From: Dokdonella fugitiva
GTDB taxonomy: Bacteria; Pseudomonadota; Gammaproteobacteria; Xanthomonadales; Rhodanobacteraceae
Length of the DNA: 64,000 bases
Assembly (NCBI RefSeq): GCF_014138265.1
Contig: NZ_JACGXL010000002.1
Location: 124,001 to 188,000 of the forward strand
Direction: 5' to 3'
The stretch's first letter is position 1, and every line of letters starts with the position of its first letter. A program made the translations under genes and the position numbers. The notes beneath the pieces were generated by a model. That model made no database searches, was not told where the DNA came from, and saw only the letters and a list, made by a program, of their open reading frames with translations. Of the stretch, positions 40,611 to 49,391 are shown piece by piece.

Positions 40611-42206
40611 TTAAACCTTCCCGCGCGAGGGCGCGAAATCCTCGCCGAAGTGTCGCAACGCGCTGGCCACCGGATCCGGCGTCAGCCCGCCGAGCGCGCA
40701 CAGCGAACCGTGGCGCATGGTTTCGCACAGGTCGTCGAGCAAGGCGAGGTTCTTCGCGCGCTCGATGCCCGCGCCGATGCGCTCGAGCACTTCGACGCCG
40801 CGCGTCGAACCGATCCGGCACGGCGTGCACTTGCCGCAGGATTCGACCGCGCAGAACGCCATCGCGTAACGCGCCTGCTCGAGCATGTCGACGCCGTCGT
40901 CGAACGCGACGATGCCGCCGTGGCCGAGCATCGCGCCGATCGCGGCGAACGCCTCGTAGTCGAGCGGCGTGTCGAACTGCGACTCGGGCAGGTACGCGCC
41001 GAGCGGCCCGCCGACCTGCACCGCGCGGATCGGCCGCCCGCTGTACGAACCGCCGCCGTAGTCGTAGAGGAGTTCGCGCAGGGTCGTGCCGAACGCCTTT
41101 TCGACGAGCCCGGTGCGCTTGAGGTTGCCGGCGAGCTGGATCGGCAGGGTGCCGCGCGAGCGGCCGACGCCGTAGTCGCGGTAGTAGTCGGCGCCGCGAT
41201 CGAGGATCAGCGGCACCGAGGCGAGCGAGATCACGTTGTTGACGACGGTCGGCCGGCCGAACAGCCCCTTGATCGCGGGCAGCGGCGGCTTGAAGCGCAC
41301 CTGGCCGCGCTTGCCCTCGAGGCTCTCGAGCAGCGCGGTTTCCTCGCCGCAGATGTAGGCGCCTGCGCCGAGCCGCACTTCGAGGTCGAAGCGGCGGCCG
41401 CTGCCGCGGATGTCGGCGCCGAGCCAGCCCGCGGCGTAGGCATTGGCGATCGCCGCTTCGAGCGCGCGGCGCGCGTGCGGATATTCGCTGCGCAGGTAGA
41501 TGTAGCCCTGCGTCGCGCCGACCGCGAAGCCGGCGATCGTCATGCCTTCGACGAGGCAGAGCGGGTCGCCTTCCATGAGCATGCGGTCGGAGAACGTGCC
41601 CGAGTCGCCTTCGTCGGCGTTGCAGACGACGTACTTCGTGGGCGAGCCCGCGCCATCGGCGCTGGTCGGCGCGTCGAGCACGGTCTTCCACTTGATCCCG
41701 GTCGGGAACGCGGCACCCCCGCGTCCGCGCAGGCCCGATGCGGTCACCGCGGCGACGATGCCGGCGCCGTCCATCGCGAGCGCGTTGTGCAGGCCGCGGT
41801 AGCCGCCGTGCGCGACGTAGTCGGCGACGCTGAGCGGATCGGTCGTGCCGACGCGCGCGAAGCACAGGCGATCCTGGCGCGCGAACCAGTCGAGCGATTC
41901 GATCGCACCGACGCGCGCCGGATGCGCACCCGCGTTGCCGAAGCCGGCATCGAACAGGCCCGCGACCTCGTTCGCCGCGACGGGCCCGTAGCCGACGCGC
42001 GTTGCCGTGCCGCCCGCGACGACCTCGACTTCGACGAGCGGCTCGAGCCAGAACAGTCCACGCGAACCGGTGCGCACGAGATCGATCGCGATGCCGCGCT
42101 CGCGCGCGACGACCTCGATCGCGCGCGCGGTCGCCTCGGCGCCGAGCGCGAGCGCGCTCGCGTCGCGCGACACGTACACGCGCAGTGGCGGTGCGACGAC
42201 GCTCAC
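40611..42206 (-). CDS. fdsB: NAD-dependent formate dehydrogenase beta subunit (FMN/NADH-binding)
   Basis: 531 residues, NuoF-like. N-terminal thioredoxin-like region, then SGLRGRGGAAFPTGIKWK (FMN/NADH binding), VVCNADEGDSGTFSDR, GAYICGEETALLESLEGKRG, and the [4Fe-4S] motif ESCGKCTPCRIGS with the distant fourth Cys in GSLCALGG. Passes electrons from FdsA to NAD+. GTG start 42206 overlaps the fdsG stop (GTGA). The upstream 77 codons of the open frame are fdsG shadow. Confidence 0.96.
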   Translation of the reverse strand: MSVVAPPLRVYVSRDASALALGAEATARAIEVVARERGIAIDLVRTGSRGLFWLEPLVEVEVVAGGTATRVGYGPVAANEVAGLFDAGFGNAGAHPARVGAIESLDWFARQDRLCFARVGTTDPLSVADYVAHGGYRGLHNALAMDGAGIVAAVTASGLRGRGGAAFPTGIKWKTVLDAPTSADGAGSPTKYVVCNADEGDSGTFSDRMLMEGDPLCLVEGMTIAGFAVGATQGYIYLRSEYPHARRALEAAIANAYAAGWLGADIRGSGRRFDLEVRLGAGAYICGEETALLESLEGKRGQVRFKPPLPAIKGLFGRPTVVNNVISLASVPLILDRGADYYRDYGVGRSRGTLPIQLAGNLKRTGLVEKAFGTTLRELLYDYGGGSYSGRPIRAVQVGGPLGAYLPESQFDTPLDYEAFAAIGAMLGHGGIVAFDDGVDMLEQARYAMAFCAVESCGKCTPCRIGSTRGVEVLERIGAGIERAKNLALLDDLCETMRHGSLCALGGLTPDPVASALRHFGEDFAPSRGKV

Positions 42207-42721
42207 CGGCGCATCCCCGCGACGAGCGCGTCGAACGCGGCCGGCGTCACGCGCGCGTGCAGTTCGTCCTCGTCGACGAGCAGCGACGGGCCGCAACCGC
42301 AGTTGCCGAGGCAGTACGCGGGTTCGAGCGTGACCGCGCCGTCGGCGGACGTGCCGTGCCAGTCGACGCCGAGCGTGCGCAGCGCGTGCGCTTCGAGCGC
42401 ACGCGCGCCGAGCGCCTGGCAGGCCTCGGCACGACACAGGCGCACGACGTGGCGCCCCGGCGGCGTGTTGCGGAAGTGGTGGTAGAAGCTGACGACGCCG
42501 TGCACCTCGGCGCGACCGAGGTCGAGCGCGCGCGCGACGGTCGGCAACGCCGCGGGCGGCACCCAGCCGAGCGCGTCCTGGATGCCGTGCAGGATCGGCA
42601 GCAGTGCGCCGGGCCGGGCGCGGTGCAACGCGAGCACGGCGTCGACCGCGGCGCGCTGGCCGAGCGTCATGTCGCCGTCATGCGGGGACGGATCGTGCGG
42701 TGGTTGCGGCGTGTCGCCCAT
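42203..42721 (-). CDS. fdsG: NAD-dependent formate dehydrogenase gamma subunit (NuoE-like)
   Basis: 172 residues with the NuoE layout: helical part LLPILHGIQDALGWVPPAALP, VSFYHHFRNTPPGRHVVRLCRAEACQ supplied in pieces here as VSFYHHF and RLCRAEAC, and the second half of the [2Fe-2S] site in YCLGNCGCGPS. It is the electron-relay partner of FdsB. ATG 42721 chosen; a methionine 17 codons in is also possible and ribosome sites are weak. First gene of the fdsGBA-fdhD-fdsD operon; the 209-nt gap upstream to the divergent phosphatase holds its promoter, with no clear box seen. Confidence 0.93.
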   Translation of the reverse strand: MGDTPQPPHDPSPHDGDMTLGQRAAVDAVLALHRARPGALLPILHGIQDALGWVPPAALPTVARALDLGRAEVHGVVSFYHHFRNTPPGRHVVRLCRAEACQALGARALEAHALRTLGVDWHGTSADGAVTLEPAYCLGNCGCGPSLLVDEDELHARVTPAAFDALVAGMRR

Positions 42722-42930
42722 GGGTGGTGCGCGGCAGCGTGCAGCCGCGGCGCGAAAATCCGGTTCGGACCTCGACTCTGCACCACGACGCCGGCCGCTG
42801 CAACCACGCCGGCGGCTCGCCGCGACACGCAACTGCCACGCGGCTGACGCGCACGCGCAACGCGTGCGCCATCGCAGCTTCATGCGCCACCGTGAAGCTG
42901 CGCACCGCCATATCGGACCCTGGTGGGCGC

Positions 42931-44484
42931 ATGCGCAACGCACCGCGCGGCGACGGCTGGTCGCGGCGACAGTTCATCCTCCGCGGCGCGGCGACGTTCG
43001 GCGTCGCCGGCTTCGGCCTCGGTGGCGGCCTGTTCGCGCGGCCGCGCTTCGACGCCTATCCGTTCTCGCTCGGCGTCGCCTCGGGCGACCCGTCCGCGGA
43101 CGGCTTCGTGCTGTGGACGCGCATCGCGACCGCGCAGTCCGACGCCGCGTTCCTGCCGATGCAGGGCTACGAGGTCGAATGGATCGTCGCCGAGGACGAA
43201 CGTCTGCGCCGCGTCGTGCGCAGCGGTCGCGGCGTCGCGCGCGCCGACGCGGCGCATGCGCTGCACGTCGAACTCGACGGCCTCGCACCCGACCGCTGGT
43301 ACTGGTACCAGTTCCGCTGCGGCGACGCCGCGAGCCCGGTCGGCCGCACCCGCACGCTGCCCGCCGCGGGTGCGTCGGTCGCGCGCCTGCGCCTCGCGCT
43401 CGCCTCGTGCCAGCACTACGAGCACGGCTACTACGCCGCCTACCGGCACATGCTCGGCGACGACCTCGACCTCGTCGTGCACGTCGGCGACTACATCTAC
43501 GAAGGTTCGTGGGGACCGCAGGTGCGCCGCCACGAGTCCGCCGAAGGCGCATCGACGCTCGCCGGCTACCGCAACCGCCACGCCTGCTACAAGCGCGACC
43601 CCGACCTGCAGCGCGCGCACGCCGCGTATCCGTGGCTCGTCACTTGGGACGACCACGAAGTCTCCAACGACTACGCCGGCCTCGTTTCCGCCTACGACGA
43701 GCCGTCCGACACATTCGCCGCACGCCGCGCCGCCGCCTACCAGGCGTGGTGCGAACACATGCCGCTGCGCGCACGCACGCGCGCGACCCTGCGCATGTAC
43801 CGCCGCTTCGCCTTCGGCGACCTCGCTGCGATCAACCTGCTCGACGACCGCCAGTACCGCGCCGCCCACGCATGCGCGGAGCGCGGCGAGATGATCGACG
43901 CCGGTACCTGCGCGGAACTCGGCTCGCCCGCGCGCAGCCTGCTCGGCACCGCGCAGCAACGCTGGCTCGACGACGGCCTCGCGCGTGGCGACGCGCGCTG
44001 GAACGTGGTCGCGCAGCAGACGCTCGTCGCGCCGTTCGTCTCGCGCGACGAGGCCGGCGCGCCGCGCGTCTGGGCCGACGGTTGGGACGGCTATCCGGCT
44101 GCACGCGCGCACCTGCTCGGCCACGTCGCCGAGCGGCGCATCCCGAACGTCGTCACGCTCGGCGGCGACGTGCACGCGTTCTACGCCTGCGACCTCAAGG
44201 CCGACTTCGCCGACCCGGACAGCGCGACGATCGCGACCGAGTTCGTCGGCACCTCGATCAGCTCGCAGGGCGACGACCACGACGCACGCGTGCGCGATCT
44301 CGACCTCAACCCGCACGTGCGCGCCTACGACGGCCGCCGGCGCGGCTACCTGCGCTGCGACATCGGCCACGACGCGTGGCGCAGCGACTTCGTCGCGCTC
44401 GACGACGCGACCGACCCGCGCAGCGCCGCCCGCAAGATGCGCACGTTCCACGTCGAGAACGGTCGCGCTGGCGTGCAGACCTGA
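42931..44484 (+). CDS. Tat-exported PhoD-like alkaline phosphatase/phosphodiesterase
   Basis: 517 residues. Twin-arginine signal WSRRQFILRGAATFGVAG, N-terminal PhoD domain (YPFSLGVASGDPSADGFVLWTRI), then the metallophosphoesterase domain: LASCQHYEHGYYAAYRHM, DLVVHVGDYIYEG (metal Asp/Tyr), WDDHEVSNDYAG, NVVAQQTLVAP and VVTLGGDVHAFY with later Ser/Asp. Ca2+/Fe3+-dependent phosphomono- or diesterase for phosphate scavenging in the periplasm. No Pho box was searched out. ATG 42931 after GGTGGG. The glycosyltransferase gene begins 7 nt later, so they may share a message. Confidence 0.92.
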   Translation: MRNAPRGDGWSRRQFILRGAATFGVAGFGLGGGLFARPRFDAYPFSLGVASGDPSADGFVLWTRIATAQSDAAFLPMQGYEVEWIVAEDERLRRVVRSGRGVARADAAHALHVELDGLAPDRWYWYQFRCGDAASPVGRTRTLPAAGASVARLRLALASCQHYEHGYYAAYRHMLGDDLDLVVHVGDYIYEGSWGPQVRRHESAEGASTLAGYRNRHACYKRDPDLQRAHAAYPWLVTWDDHEVSNDYAGLVSAYDEPSDTFAARRAAAYQAWCEHMPLRARTRATLRMYRRFAFGDLAAINLLDDRQYRAAHACAERGEMIDAGTCAELGSPARSLLGTAQQRWLDDGLARGDARWNVVAQQTLVAPFVSRDEAGAPRVWADGWDGYPAARAHLLGHVAERRIPNVVTLGGDVHAFYACDLKADFADPDSATIATEFVGTSISSQGDDHDARVRDLDLNPHVRAYDGRRRGYLRCDIGHDAWRSDFVALDDATDPRSAARKMRTFHVENGRAGVQT

Positions 44485-44491
44485 GCGCGCG

Positions 44492-45619
44492 ATGCACGTC
44501 GTCGACCTCACCCTGTTCTTCGCCCCGCACAGCGGCGGGGTGAAGCGCTACCTGCTCGCCAAGCGCGCGTTCCTCGCCGCGCAACGGGACGTGCGCCACA
44601 CCCTCGTCGTGCCCGGACCGCGCACCGCGGCGAACGCACCCGGCCTGATCGAGCTGGCGAGCCCGCGCATCCCGTTCGGAGCGGGCTACCGCGTGCCGCT
44701 GCGCCTGCGCGAATGGACGGCGACCTTGCGCGAACTGCGCCCCGACGTGATCGAGGCGGCCGATCCCTATCATCTCGCCTGGCTCGCGCTGCGCGTCGCC
44801 GACCGCCTCGGCGTCGCCGCGACCGCGTTCGCGCATTCGGACCTCGCGCGCCTGCTCGGCGACCGCGTCGCGCCCGCACTCGGTCGCGCCGCGAGCGCGT
44901 ACCTGCGCAACCTGTACCGGCGCTTCGACTGCGTGTTCGCGCCGAGCCGGCTCATCGCCGAGCGCCTCGCCGACCTCGGCGTCGAGCGCATCGCGCTGCA
45001 ACCGCTCGGCGTCGACGGCCGCGTGTTCCATCCGTGCCGGGCCGACCCCGGCCTGCGCGCGCAGCTCGGCCTCGATGCCGACGCGCGCGTGCTCGTGTTC
45101 GCCGGCCGGCTCGCCGCCGAGAAGAACGTGCCGCTGCTGCTCGACGCGTTCGCGCGGCTCGGTGCGCCGTACCACCTGCTGCTCGTCGGCGGCGAGCGCG
45201 AGCAGCGCCTCGCGCCGCACGCGACGATGCTGCCCTACCAGCAGGACGGCACGCGGCTCGCGCGCCTGCTCGCCAGCGCCGACGCGCTCGTGCACGCGGG
45301 CCGCCACGAGACGTTCGGCCTCGTCGTGATCGAGGCGATGGCCTGCGCGCGCCCGGTCGTCGCGCTCGGCGGCGGCGCGATCGACGAACTCGTCGACGCA
45401 TCGGTCGGCGTCGTCGCCGCACGCGCCGATGCGGCCGCGCTCGCCGACGCGGTGCGCACGCTGTACGTGCGCGACCGCGCCGCGATGAGCGCACTCGCGC
45501 GCCATCGCGTCGCGCGCGACTACCTGTGGGAGCGCACCTTGCCGCGCCAGCTTGCGCGCTACGCGGAACTCGTGCGTGCGCCATGCGCGCGCGACGACGC
45601 GGTCGCGGAGGCCGCGTGA
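44492..45619 (+). CDS. GT4-family glycosyltransferase
   Basis: 375 residues, GT-B fold. N-terminal acceptor domain opens HVVDLTLFFAPHSGGVKRYL; C-terminal donor domain has LVFAGRLAAEKNVPLLLDAF, VGGEREQRL, and the E-x7-E motif in HAGRHETFGLVVIEAMACARP. Retaining glycosyltransferase using a nucleotide sugar; acceptor unknown, similar layout to lipid-directed mannosyl/sulfoquinovosyl transferases. ATG 44492. It overlaps the next gene by 4 nt (GTGA) and begins a three-gene block with a deacetylase and a flippase-like protein. Confidence 0.9.
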   Translation: MHVVDLTLFFAPHSGGVKRYLLAKRAFLAAQRDVRHTLVVPGPRTAANAPGLIELASPRIPFGAGYRVPLRLREWTATLRELRPDVIEAADPYHLAWLALRVADRLGVAATAFAHSDLARLLGDRVAPALGRAASAYLRNLYRRFDCVFAPSRLIAERLADLGVERIALQPLGVDGRVFHPCRADPGLRAQLGLDADARVLVFAGRLAAEKNVPLLLDAFARLGAPYHLLLVGGEREQRLAPHATMLPYQQDGTRLARLLASADALVHAGRHETFGLVVIEAMACARPVVALGGGAIDELVDASVGVVAARADAAALADAVRTLYVRDRAAMSALARHRVARDYLWERTLPRQLARYAELVRAPCARDDAVAEAA

Positions 45620-46413
45620 CGCCGCGCCTGTGCATCGCGATCCACGACGTCGCGCCGGCGACCTGGCCCGCATGCGAGCGCCTGCTCGCGCTCGTCGACG
45701 CGATCGGCGCGCCGCCGCTCACGCTGCTGGTCGTGCCCGACTGGCACCGGCGCGGCCCGATCGATGCCGATCCCGCGTTCCGCCGCGCGATCGACGCGCG
45801 CGTCGATCGCGGCGACGAAGTCGCGCTGCACGGCCTCGTGCACCTCGACGAGGCGGGACCACCGCACGGCGTGCTCGACCGGCTGCGCCGGCGCGTGCTG
45901 ACCGCGGATGAAGGCGAGTTCGCCGCGCTCGACGAAGCGGAAGCCTCCGCGCGTATCGACGCCGGGCTGCAGCGCTTCGCGCAATGCGGCTGGAGCGCAC
46001 AGGGTTTCGTCCCACCGGCGTGGCTGGCCGGCGACGGCGCGCGCACGGCGCTCGCACGCACGGCGCTGCGCTGGACCAGCACGCACGCCACGCTCGAAGA
46101 CGTCCGGCGGCGTTGGAGCATCGCCGCACCCGCGCTCGGCGCGTCCGCGCGTTCGGCCTGGCGTCGGCGCGCGAGCCGCGCCTGGCTGCCGCTCGCCGCG
46201 CGCGCGTGGCAGGCGGCACCGTTGCTGCGCGTCGCGCTGCATCCCGCCGATGCCGCGCACGCGGACCTCCTCGACGGCTGGCGCCGCGTGCTGGCCGCGC
46301 TGCTCGCACGGCGCGAAGCGCTGACGAAGTCGGCCGCGATCGCGCACGCCGGCGTCGCCTGCGAAATCGCCGCGCGTCGCGTCGTCGCGCTGCCGACGCG
46401 CGGATCGACTTGA
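45616..46413 (+). CDS. DUF2334 / polysaccharide deacetylase-like protein
   Basis: 265 residues, NodB-type barrel. CIAIHDVAPATWPACERLL carries the catalytic Asp and first metal region, DEVALHGLVHLDEAG the HxxxH metal motif, FVPPAWLAGDGA the arginine/proline loop, and LRVALHPADAAH the final His. Predicted to remove acetyl groups from a sugar in a glycan or glycolipid. No signal peptide, so cytoplasmic. GTG 45616 overlaps the glycosyltransferase stop (GTGA). Confidence 0.85.
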   Translation: MTPRLCIAIHDVAPATWPACERLLALVDAIGAPPLTLLVVPDWHRRGPIDADPAFRRAIDARVDRGDEVALHGLVHLDEAGPPHGVLDRLRRRVLTADEGEFAALDEAEASARIDAGLQRFAQCGWSAQGFVPPAWLAGDGARTALARTALRWTSTHATLEDVRRRWSIAAPALGASARSAWRRRASRAWLPLAARAWQAAPLLRVALHPADAAHADLLDGWRRVLAALLARREALTKSAAIAHAGVACEIAARRVVALPTRGST

Positions 46414-46414
46414 C

Positions 46415-47413
46415 GTGCGCTCGGTGCATCGGCCGCTGCTGCTCGCGCTCGCGCTGCTCGCGACGCTCGCGGTGCCGCTGCTGCTCGGTGGCCGCGCCGC
46501 GCTCGGCGCGTTGCGCGATGTGCCGGCCAGCGCGCTCGCGACGATCCTCGGCGTGACGCTGTTCGGCTGGCTCGCGCGCGCGGCCAAGCTCGCCGTGCTC
46601 GCGCACGGGGTCGGCCTCCGCTTGCGTGCGCTGCAATCGCTGCTCGTCTCGCTCGCGACCGACTTCGGTTTCCTCGCGACGCCCGGCGGGCTCGGCGGCT
46701 ATGCGGCGAACGTGCTGTTGCTGCGCCGCGCCGGGGCGACGACGAGCGCGGCGACCGCGGTCGCCGCCGCCGACCAGATCGTCGATGCCCTGTTCTTCGC
46801 GATCGCGCTGCCGCTCGCTGCGTGCGCAGCGCTGCGCTCCGCGCTGCCCGAACTCATGCTGCGCGCCGCATTCGCGGGCAGCGGCGTGCTCTGCGCGGGC
46901 GCATTGCTCGCTTTCGTGCTGCGCCGCCCGCTGCTGCGCGCGGCCGCACGCCGTGCTGAAAGCCACCGCGACAGCCGCTTCGCGCGCGCGTACACGCTGC
47001 TCGCGCAGGCGCTGCACGACACTGCGCGCCTGCTGCGCGGCGACGCGCGCGCGACGCTTGCGCTCGCCGTGTTGACGACCATGCAGTGGACGACGCGCTA
47101 CGGCGTGCTCTGGCTCGCGCTCGGTGCGTTCGGCCATGCCGTGCCCTACGCGGTGACCCTGCTCGCACAAGGCGTAGTCATGCACGTCGCGCAGTGGACC
47201 GGCCTGCCGTCCGGCGCGGGCGGCGCCGAGTTCGGCCTCGCCGCCGCGCTCGCGCCGTGGCTCACGCCCGCGCAGCTCGCGCCCGCTGCGTTGGTGTGGC
47301 GCGGCGCGACCTTGCACCTCGCCCTGCTCGCGGGCGGCTTCGCACTGCTGCACCTGGTGCGCGCGAACGACCTGCCCGGCGCGCGGCCGGCGGTCGCGCC
47401 CGAAGGCGCCTGA
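46415..47413 (+). CDS. Flippase-like membrane protein (lysylphosphatidylglycerol synthase TM / UPF0104 family)
   Basis: 332 residues, about eight membrane helices. Family features: LFGWLARAAKLAVLAHGVGL, LATDFGFLATPGGLGGYAANVLLLRRAG written here as LATDFGFLATPG and GGYAANVLLLRRAG, ADQIVDALFFAIALPL, and a late GLPSGAGGAEFGLAAALAPW segment. Relatives flip lipids or transfer lipid headgroups. GTG 46415 is 1 nt after the deacetylase stop. With the two genes upstream this makes a coherent glycolipid-type module: add a sugar, deacetylate, flip. It converges with the XRE regulator with no gap. Confidence 0.82.
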   Translation: MRSVHRPLLLALALLATLAVPLLLGGRAALGALRDVPASALATILGVTLFGWLARAAKLAVLAHGVGLRLRALQSLLVSLATDFGFLATPGGLGGYAANVLLLRRAGATTSAATAVAAADQIVDALFFAIALPLAACAALRSALPELMLRAAFAGSGVLCAGALLAFVLRRPLLRAAARRAESHRDSRFARAYTLLAQALHDTARLLRGDARATLALAVLTTMQWTTRYGVLWLALGAFGHAVPYAVTLLAQGVVMHVAQWTGLPSGAGGAEFGLAAALAPWLTPAQLAPAALVWRGATLHLALLAGGFALLHLVRANDLPGARPAVAPEGA

Positions 47414-48259
47414 TCAGCGGCCGTCGTCGTCCTGCGCGAGGCGACGGCACAGCGCCGCCGTCGCCTCGTCGACCGGGAAGCAGGTTTCGATGTGCAGTTC
47501 CTCGATGGTGACGTCGCGTGGCGTGCCGAACGTCGTGATCGCCGAGAAGAAATGCAGCTCCGTGTCGTCGCGACGCAGCACCGTCGTCAGCAGCGGCGAC
47601 GGTGCGCGCTCGGGTTCGCGCCGGCGCCAGCGCGCGGGCACGCCGGGATAGGCGAGGATTTCCTCGAGCAGCGCCCGCGCGGCCTCGTCGTGCGGCGCCG
47701 AGGCGACGACGCCGTGCAGATGGCGGATGAGATCGCCGGCGACCTCCTCCCAGTTGGCGATCGCCGCGCGCAGGTCGGCCGGATCGAACACCGCGCGCAG
47801 CATGTTCGCGTGCATGCCGTCGCGGCCGAGCACGAAGCGGTTCACGCGCGTGGCGGCACGGTTCGCCATCAGCACGTTCCAGTGGCGGTCGAGCACGAAC
47901 GCGGGATACGGCTCCTGCTGCGCGACGATGAACTCGATCGCGCGGCGCACCTGCGCCATCTCCGGCGTGGCGAGCGCGGTCTCCGGATACTTCGGCGCGA
48001 AGCCCGCCGCGACCAGCAGCGCGTTGCGTTCGCGCAGCGGCATGTCGAGCACGTCGGCGAGGCGCGCGACCATCTCGCGGCTCGGCTGCGCCTTGCCGGT
48101 CTCGACGCAACTGAGATGGCGCGCCGACACCCCGGCCTCGAGCGCGAGGTCGAGCTGGCTCAGGCGGCGCGTCGCGCGCCATTCGCGCAGCAAGACGCCG
48201 ACGTGCGCGGGCGTGCGCGTGCCGGGGACGGGTTTCGCGGCGAGCGCCGTTGCGGACAT
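47414..48259 (-). CDS. XRE-family regulator with MmyB-like ligand-binding domain
   Basis: 281 residues. Helix-turn-helix at about 20-75 (LLREWRATRRLSQLDLALEAG, SARHLSCVETGKAQPSREM), then the MmyB-like PAS-type domain (AFVLDRHWNVLMANRAATRV, VAGDLIRHLHGVVAS, LRRDDTELHFFSAITTFGTPRDV, EELHIETCFPVDEATA). Such regulators bind a small hydrophobic ligand and control a neighbouring enzyme gene. ATG 48259 used; in-frame ATGs at 48295 and 48310 would put the start within or before the palindrome at 48293. The divergent hydrolase is the natural target. Confidence 0.9.
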   Translation of the reverse strand: MSATALAAKPVPGTRTPAHVGVLLREWRATRRLSQLDLALEAGVSARHLSCVETGKAQPSREMVARLADVLDMPLRERNALLVAAGFAPKYPETALATPEMAQVRRAIEFIVAQQEPYPAFVLDRHWNVLMANRAATRVNRFVLGRDGMHANMLRAVFDPADLRAAIANWEEVAGDLIRHLHGVVASAPHDEAARALLEEILAYPGVPARWRRREPERAPSPLLTTVLRRDDTELHFFSAITTFGTPRDVTIEELHIETCFPVDEATAALCRRLAQDDDGR

Positions 48260-48292
48260 GCGCGCAGCATACGGACGCGAGGTCGGCGTCGC

Positions 48293-48311
48293 CATGACCT
48301 GCGAGGTCATG
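48293..48311. promoter_or_regulatory. Palindromic operator candidate CATGACCT-N3-AGGTCATG
   Basis: Perfect 8-bp inverted arms (48293-48300 and 48304-48311) with a 3-nt centre, and an extra CATGACC half-site at 48316-48322. It lies between the XRE regulator (start 48259) and the divergent hydrolase (start 48390), the classic place for an autoregulatory operator. Confidence 0.6.
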
Positions 48312-48389
48312 CGCGCATGACCCGCGGCGTCATTGATGGTCGGCGCGCGTGCGTAGACGATGCAGCACCCTTCACCGTGGAACATCGCC

Positions 48390-49376
48390 ATGAGCCGTCG
48401 CCGCTTCCTCGCCACCACTGCCACCGCGCTCGCCGCGGCCCCGTTGGCGGGCTGCCTCGCACCGGTCCCGCACGCGCGAACGCGCGCGAGTGCCGCCGGC
48501 GAAGGCCCGATCGACGCGCCCGCGTTCCATGCGATGCGCCGCTGGCAGGTGACGCCGCAGGGTCGCATCGCCTACGTCGAGCGCGGTCGCGGCGACGTCG
48601 CACTGTTCCTGCACGGCTTCCCGCTCAACGGGTTCCAGTGGCGCGGCGCGCTCGAGCGCCTGTCGGACCGGCGCCGCTGCATCGCACCCGACTTCCTCGG
48701 CCTCGGCTACAGCGAAGTCGCGCCCGGCCTGGCGGTCACGCCGGATGCGCAGGTCGCGATGCTCGTCGCGTTCCTCGACGCACAGTCGATCCGTGCGGTC
48801 GATCTCGTCGCCAACGACAGCGGCGGTGCGGTCGCGCAGCTGTTCATGACGCGCCATGCGGAACGGGTGCGCAGCCTGCTGCTGACCAACTGCGACGTCG
48901 AGACCGACAGCCCGCCGCCGGCCGTGCTGCCCGTGATCGAACTCGCGCGCGCCGGCCGCTTCGCCGACGAATGGCTCGCGCCGTGGATCGCCGACAAGGC
49001 GCTCGCGCGTTCGCCGACGGGCCTAGGCGGCCTCTGCTACGCCGATCCCTCCCATCCCGACGACGCAGCCGTCGACACCTACATCGGCCCGCTCGTCGCC
49101 TCGCCCGAGCGCAAGGCGCTGACGAATGCGTACGCGATCGGCCTTGCGCCGAATCCGCTCGCGGGCATCGAGGCTGCGCTGCGCCGCAGCCGCGTGCCGA
49201 CGCGCATCGTCTGGGGCATGGCCGACACGATCTTCTCGACGCAGGATCCCGACTACCTCGACCGCACACTCGGTGCGTCGCGCGGCGTGCGTCGCGTACC
49301 GGACGCGAAACTGTTCTGGCCCGAGGAGTTTCCCGACATTGTCGCGGGAGAGGCGCGTGCGTTGTGGTCGGCCTGA
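48390..49376 (+). CDS. Exported lipoprotein alpha/beta hydrolase, dehalogenase-like, no catalytic His
   Basis: 328 residues. Tat lipoprotein signal SRRRFLATTATALAAAPLAGC (lipobox LAGC). Alpha/beta-hydrolase core with oxyanion HGFPLNGFQW, nucleophile Asp in LVANDSGGAVAQLF (as in haloalkane dehalogenases and epoxide hydrolases, but followed by Ser instead of the halide-binding Trp), and acid near WGMADTIF. The C-terminal site where the catalytic His normally sits (GHFxQEE) reads AKLFWPEEFP, so the His is missing. Either a subgroup with different chemistry or a non-enzyme. ATG 48390 chosen at the Tat motif; ATG 48360 also in frame. Confidence 0.8.
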   Translation: MSRRRFLATTATALAAAPLAGCLAPVPHARTRASAAGEGPIDAPAFHAMRRWQVTPQGRIAYVERGRGDVALFLHGFPLNGFQWRGALERLSDRRRCIAPDFLGLGYSEVAPGLAVTPDAQVAMLVAFLDAQSIRAVDLVANDSGGAVAQLFMTRHAERVRSLLLTNCDVETDSPPPAVLPVIELARAGRFADEWLAPWIADKALARSPTGLGGLCYADPSHPDDAAVDTYIGPLVASPERKALTNAYAIGLAPNPLAGIEAALRRSRVPTRIVWGMADTIFSTQDPDYLDRTLGASRGVRRVPDAKLFWPEEFPDIVAGEARALWSA

Positions 49377-49391
49377 GAGCGCGCGGCGACA

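Noticed and set aside
48390-49376. True haloalkane dehalogenase
   Set aside because: Halide-binding Trp after the nucleophile and the catalytic His are both missing.
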